Below are positions 62,931 to 64,000 of a stretch of DNA of 64,000 bases, in pieces. Source of the DNA: Georgenia yuyongxinii (lineage in GTDB: Bacteria; Actinomycetota; Actinomycetes; Actinomycetales; Actinomycetaceae); NCBI RefSeq assembly GCF_006352065.1, contig NZ_CP040915.1, forward strand, positions 2,666,001-2,730,000, in the 5' to 3' direction. The notes under the pieces were generated by a model, which saw only the letters and a program-made list of their open reading frames with translations, ran no database searches and was not told the origin of the DNA. Positions within the stretch are counted from its first letter, which is position 1. Every line of letters begins with the position of its first letter. The position numbers and the translations under genes were made by a program.

Positions 62931-62958
62931 ACTGATAGGTATTAGTCATACCAATACC
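62931..62958. promoter_or_regulatory. Overlapping palindromic operator upstream of SDR
   Basis: ACTGATAGGTATTAGT (62931-62946) is a near-perfect palindrome. It overlaps GGTATT-N9-AATACC (62938-62958). The AT-rich element stands out in GC-rich surroundings and lies 38 bases before the SDR start, typical of a TetR-type operator. No regulator gene is adjacent in the window. Confidence 0.55.
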
Positions 62959-62995
62959 GAGGGCAGGAAGTCCCGCCGCGAAGGAGGAGAGACCA

Positions 62996-63742
62996 ATGAG
63001 GCTCCAGGAACGCGTGATCACGGTCACCGGAGCGGCGTCCGGCATCGGCCGGGCGATCGCGGTACAGGCCGCCAAGGAGGGCGCCAAGGTCGTCGTCTCC
63101 GACGTCAACGAGGCCGGCGGCGCGGAGACGGTCGACCTCATCGAGGCCGACGGCGGCACGGCCGCCTTCCTCCGCACGGACATCTCCCGCGAGGGCGACG
63201 CCCAGGCGCTCGTGGACTTCGCCGTCGAGACCTACGGCCGGCTGGACGGGTGCGCGAACAACGCGGGCATCGCGCTCGCCAGCCACCCGCTCCACGAGAC
63301 CCCCACGGACCTGTGGCTCAAGACGCAGGCCGTGAACGCGACAGGCACCTTCTTCCAGCTGCGGGCGCAGCTGGCGTACCTGGCCGAGCACGGTGGCGGC
63401 GCGATCGTCAACACGGCCTCGCTGGCGGGAATCACCCCGGCCGCGGGCGTCACGTCGTACGCGGCGTCGAAGTTCGCGGTGATCGGCCTGACCAAGCAGG
63501 CAGCGCTCGAGTACGTGGGCAACGGCGTACGGGTCAACGCGATCGCCCCGGGCGTGATCCGCACGCCGATCTTCGACAACAGCTCCCCCGAGGAGATGGC
63601 CGCGTTCGAGGCCCTCCAGCCCGGCGGCCGCCTCGGCGAGCCGGAGGAGATGGCCACCGTCGTGTGCTTCCTGCTCTCCGACGAGGCGTCCTACGTCAAC
63701 GGCGCGATCCTCAACGCCGACATGGGCGCCACCGCCTTCTGA
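62996..63742 (+). CDS. Short-chain dehydrogenase/reductase
   Basis: This is a 248-residue classical SDR. The cofactor motif is TGAASGIG, with the NAD-preferring acidic residue in VVSDVNE. NNAG, the catalytic Ser in NTASLAG, the Tyr-Lys pair in YAASK and the PG motif in IAPGVIRTP follow. It oxidises or reduces an unknown alcohol/ketone substrate. AAGGAGGAG upstream gives a strong start. A palindromic element just upstream suggests repressor control. Confidence 0.93.
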   Translation: MRLQERVITVTGAASGIGRAIAVQAAKEGAKVVVSDVNEAGGAETVDLIEADGGTAAFLRTDISREGDAQALVDFAVETYGRLDGCANNAGIALASHPLHETPTDLWLKTQAVNATGTFFQLRAQLAYLAEHGGGAIVNTASLAGITPAAGVTSYAASKFAVIGLTKQAALEYVGNGVRVNAIAPGVIRTPIFDNSSPEEMAAFEALQPGGRLGEPEEMATVVCFLLSDEASYVNGAILNADMGATAF

Positions 63743-63751
63743 CCCGCGGTC

Positions 63752-63775
63752 GGCCCGGGAGCAGCCTCCCGGGCC
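63752..63775 (+). terminator. Terminator of the SDR gene
   Basis: A 10-bp perfect stem (GGCCCGGGAG with CTCCCGGGCC) around CAGC lies 10 bases after the SDR stop and is followed by GTCCTGG, without a U tract. Confidence 0.7.
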
Positions 63776-63833
63776 GTCCTGGTGGCAGGGCCGACGACGC
63801 GGCCTCCTATCCTGCGCGCCTACCCTGGACGGC

Positions 63834-64000
63834 ATGCCCGCCACCGCCGCCGCCCTCGACGTCGCCGTGCTACCGGCCACGCAGTGGCAGGCCCGGGCCC
63901 GCGCGCACGCCGATCGCGCCGACGCCCTCACCGCCGCACACCGCGAGCGGCGCTCCCGCCACGAGAAGCACCCGGTCGAAGACTTCCTGTACGAGTACTA
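63834..64000 (+). CDS. Protein annotated in relatives as 3-methyladenine DNA glycosylase (partial)
   Basis: Only the first 55 codons are in the window (MPATAAALDVAVLPATQWQ... ending HPVEDFLYEY). The segment HRERRSRHEKHPVEDFLYEY is the N-terminal hallmark of an actinobacterial family usually labelled 3-methyladenine DNA glycosylase, though evidence for that activity is thin. TACCCT (63821-63826) lies 7 bases before the ATG, indicating a leaderless transcript. Confidence 0.6.
   Translation, partial: MPATAAALDVAVLPATQWQARARAHADRADALTAAHRERRSRHEKHPVEDFLYEY

Overview
The window is a high-GC actinobacterial chromosome segment. Signs of this are GTG and leaderless starts, mycothiol-type DinB proteins, a WhiB-free but SigK/RskA-like ECF pair, NdgR, SepIVA, DUF3515 and DUF6297. 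The gene order and families suggest a Micrococcales member near Cellulomonadaceae or Georgenia; that placement is inference. No phage, transposase, integrase or CRISPR is visible.

The backbone is the conserved actinobacterial chain rpmB - DAK2/FakA-like - recG - rsmD - coaD - sepIVA - DUF177 - rnc - mutM, mostly on the minus strand between about 2.9 and 17.2 kb. A second chain follows between about 23 and 63 kb: thiL, DUF3515, ddl, gpsA, plsC, murA, leuD-leuC, ndgR, tRNA-Glu/Gln, gltX and a FAH-family protein. Both chains are broken by accessory inserts. These lie between rsmD and recG (7.2-12.7 kb), ddl and gpsA (26-28.4 kb), plsC and murA (30.4-34.9 kb), murA and leuD (36.5-39 kb), ndgR and the tRNAs (42-54.5 kb), and gltX and FAH (58.6-62.1 kb).

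The left edge holds the end of cydC and a GAF-domain sensor kinase, with a NarL-type regulator convergent to it. At 17.4-20.3 kb a surface operon encodes a DUF4397 protein, a lipoprotein sortase, an ECF sigma factor and its RskA-like anti-sigma factor, behind a promoter that resembles SigK sites. At 30.4-34.1 kb a two-component system and an ABC exporter lie downstream of an unusual array of six 19-bp repeats.

The most interesting accessory stretch is 42-54.5 kb, together with 36.5-39 kb. It encodes glutamate decarboxylase, a polytopic membrane protein, a HAD phosphatase, a cytosolic sulfatase with its formylglycine-generating enzyme, a HerA-like ATPase, a DUF7144 membrane protein and a MalT-like LuxR regulator. 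The regulator is translationally coupled to a 53-residue protein and a DUF6325-like protein. A second DUF6325 protein and a SHOCT protein lie beyond leuDC. A shattered remnant of a class II glutamine amidotransferase marks the left edge of this block, and tRNA-Glu marks the right edge. I read it as a candidate envelope or acid-stress module with no described function.

Clear degenerate genes are the amidotransferase remnant (42.1 kb) and an N-terminally truncated, frameshifted MMPL transporter (59.8-61.5 kb).
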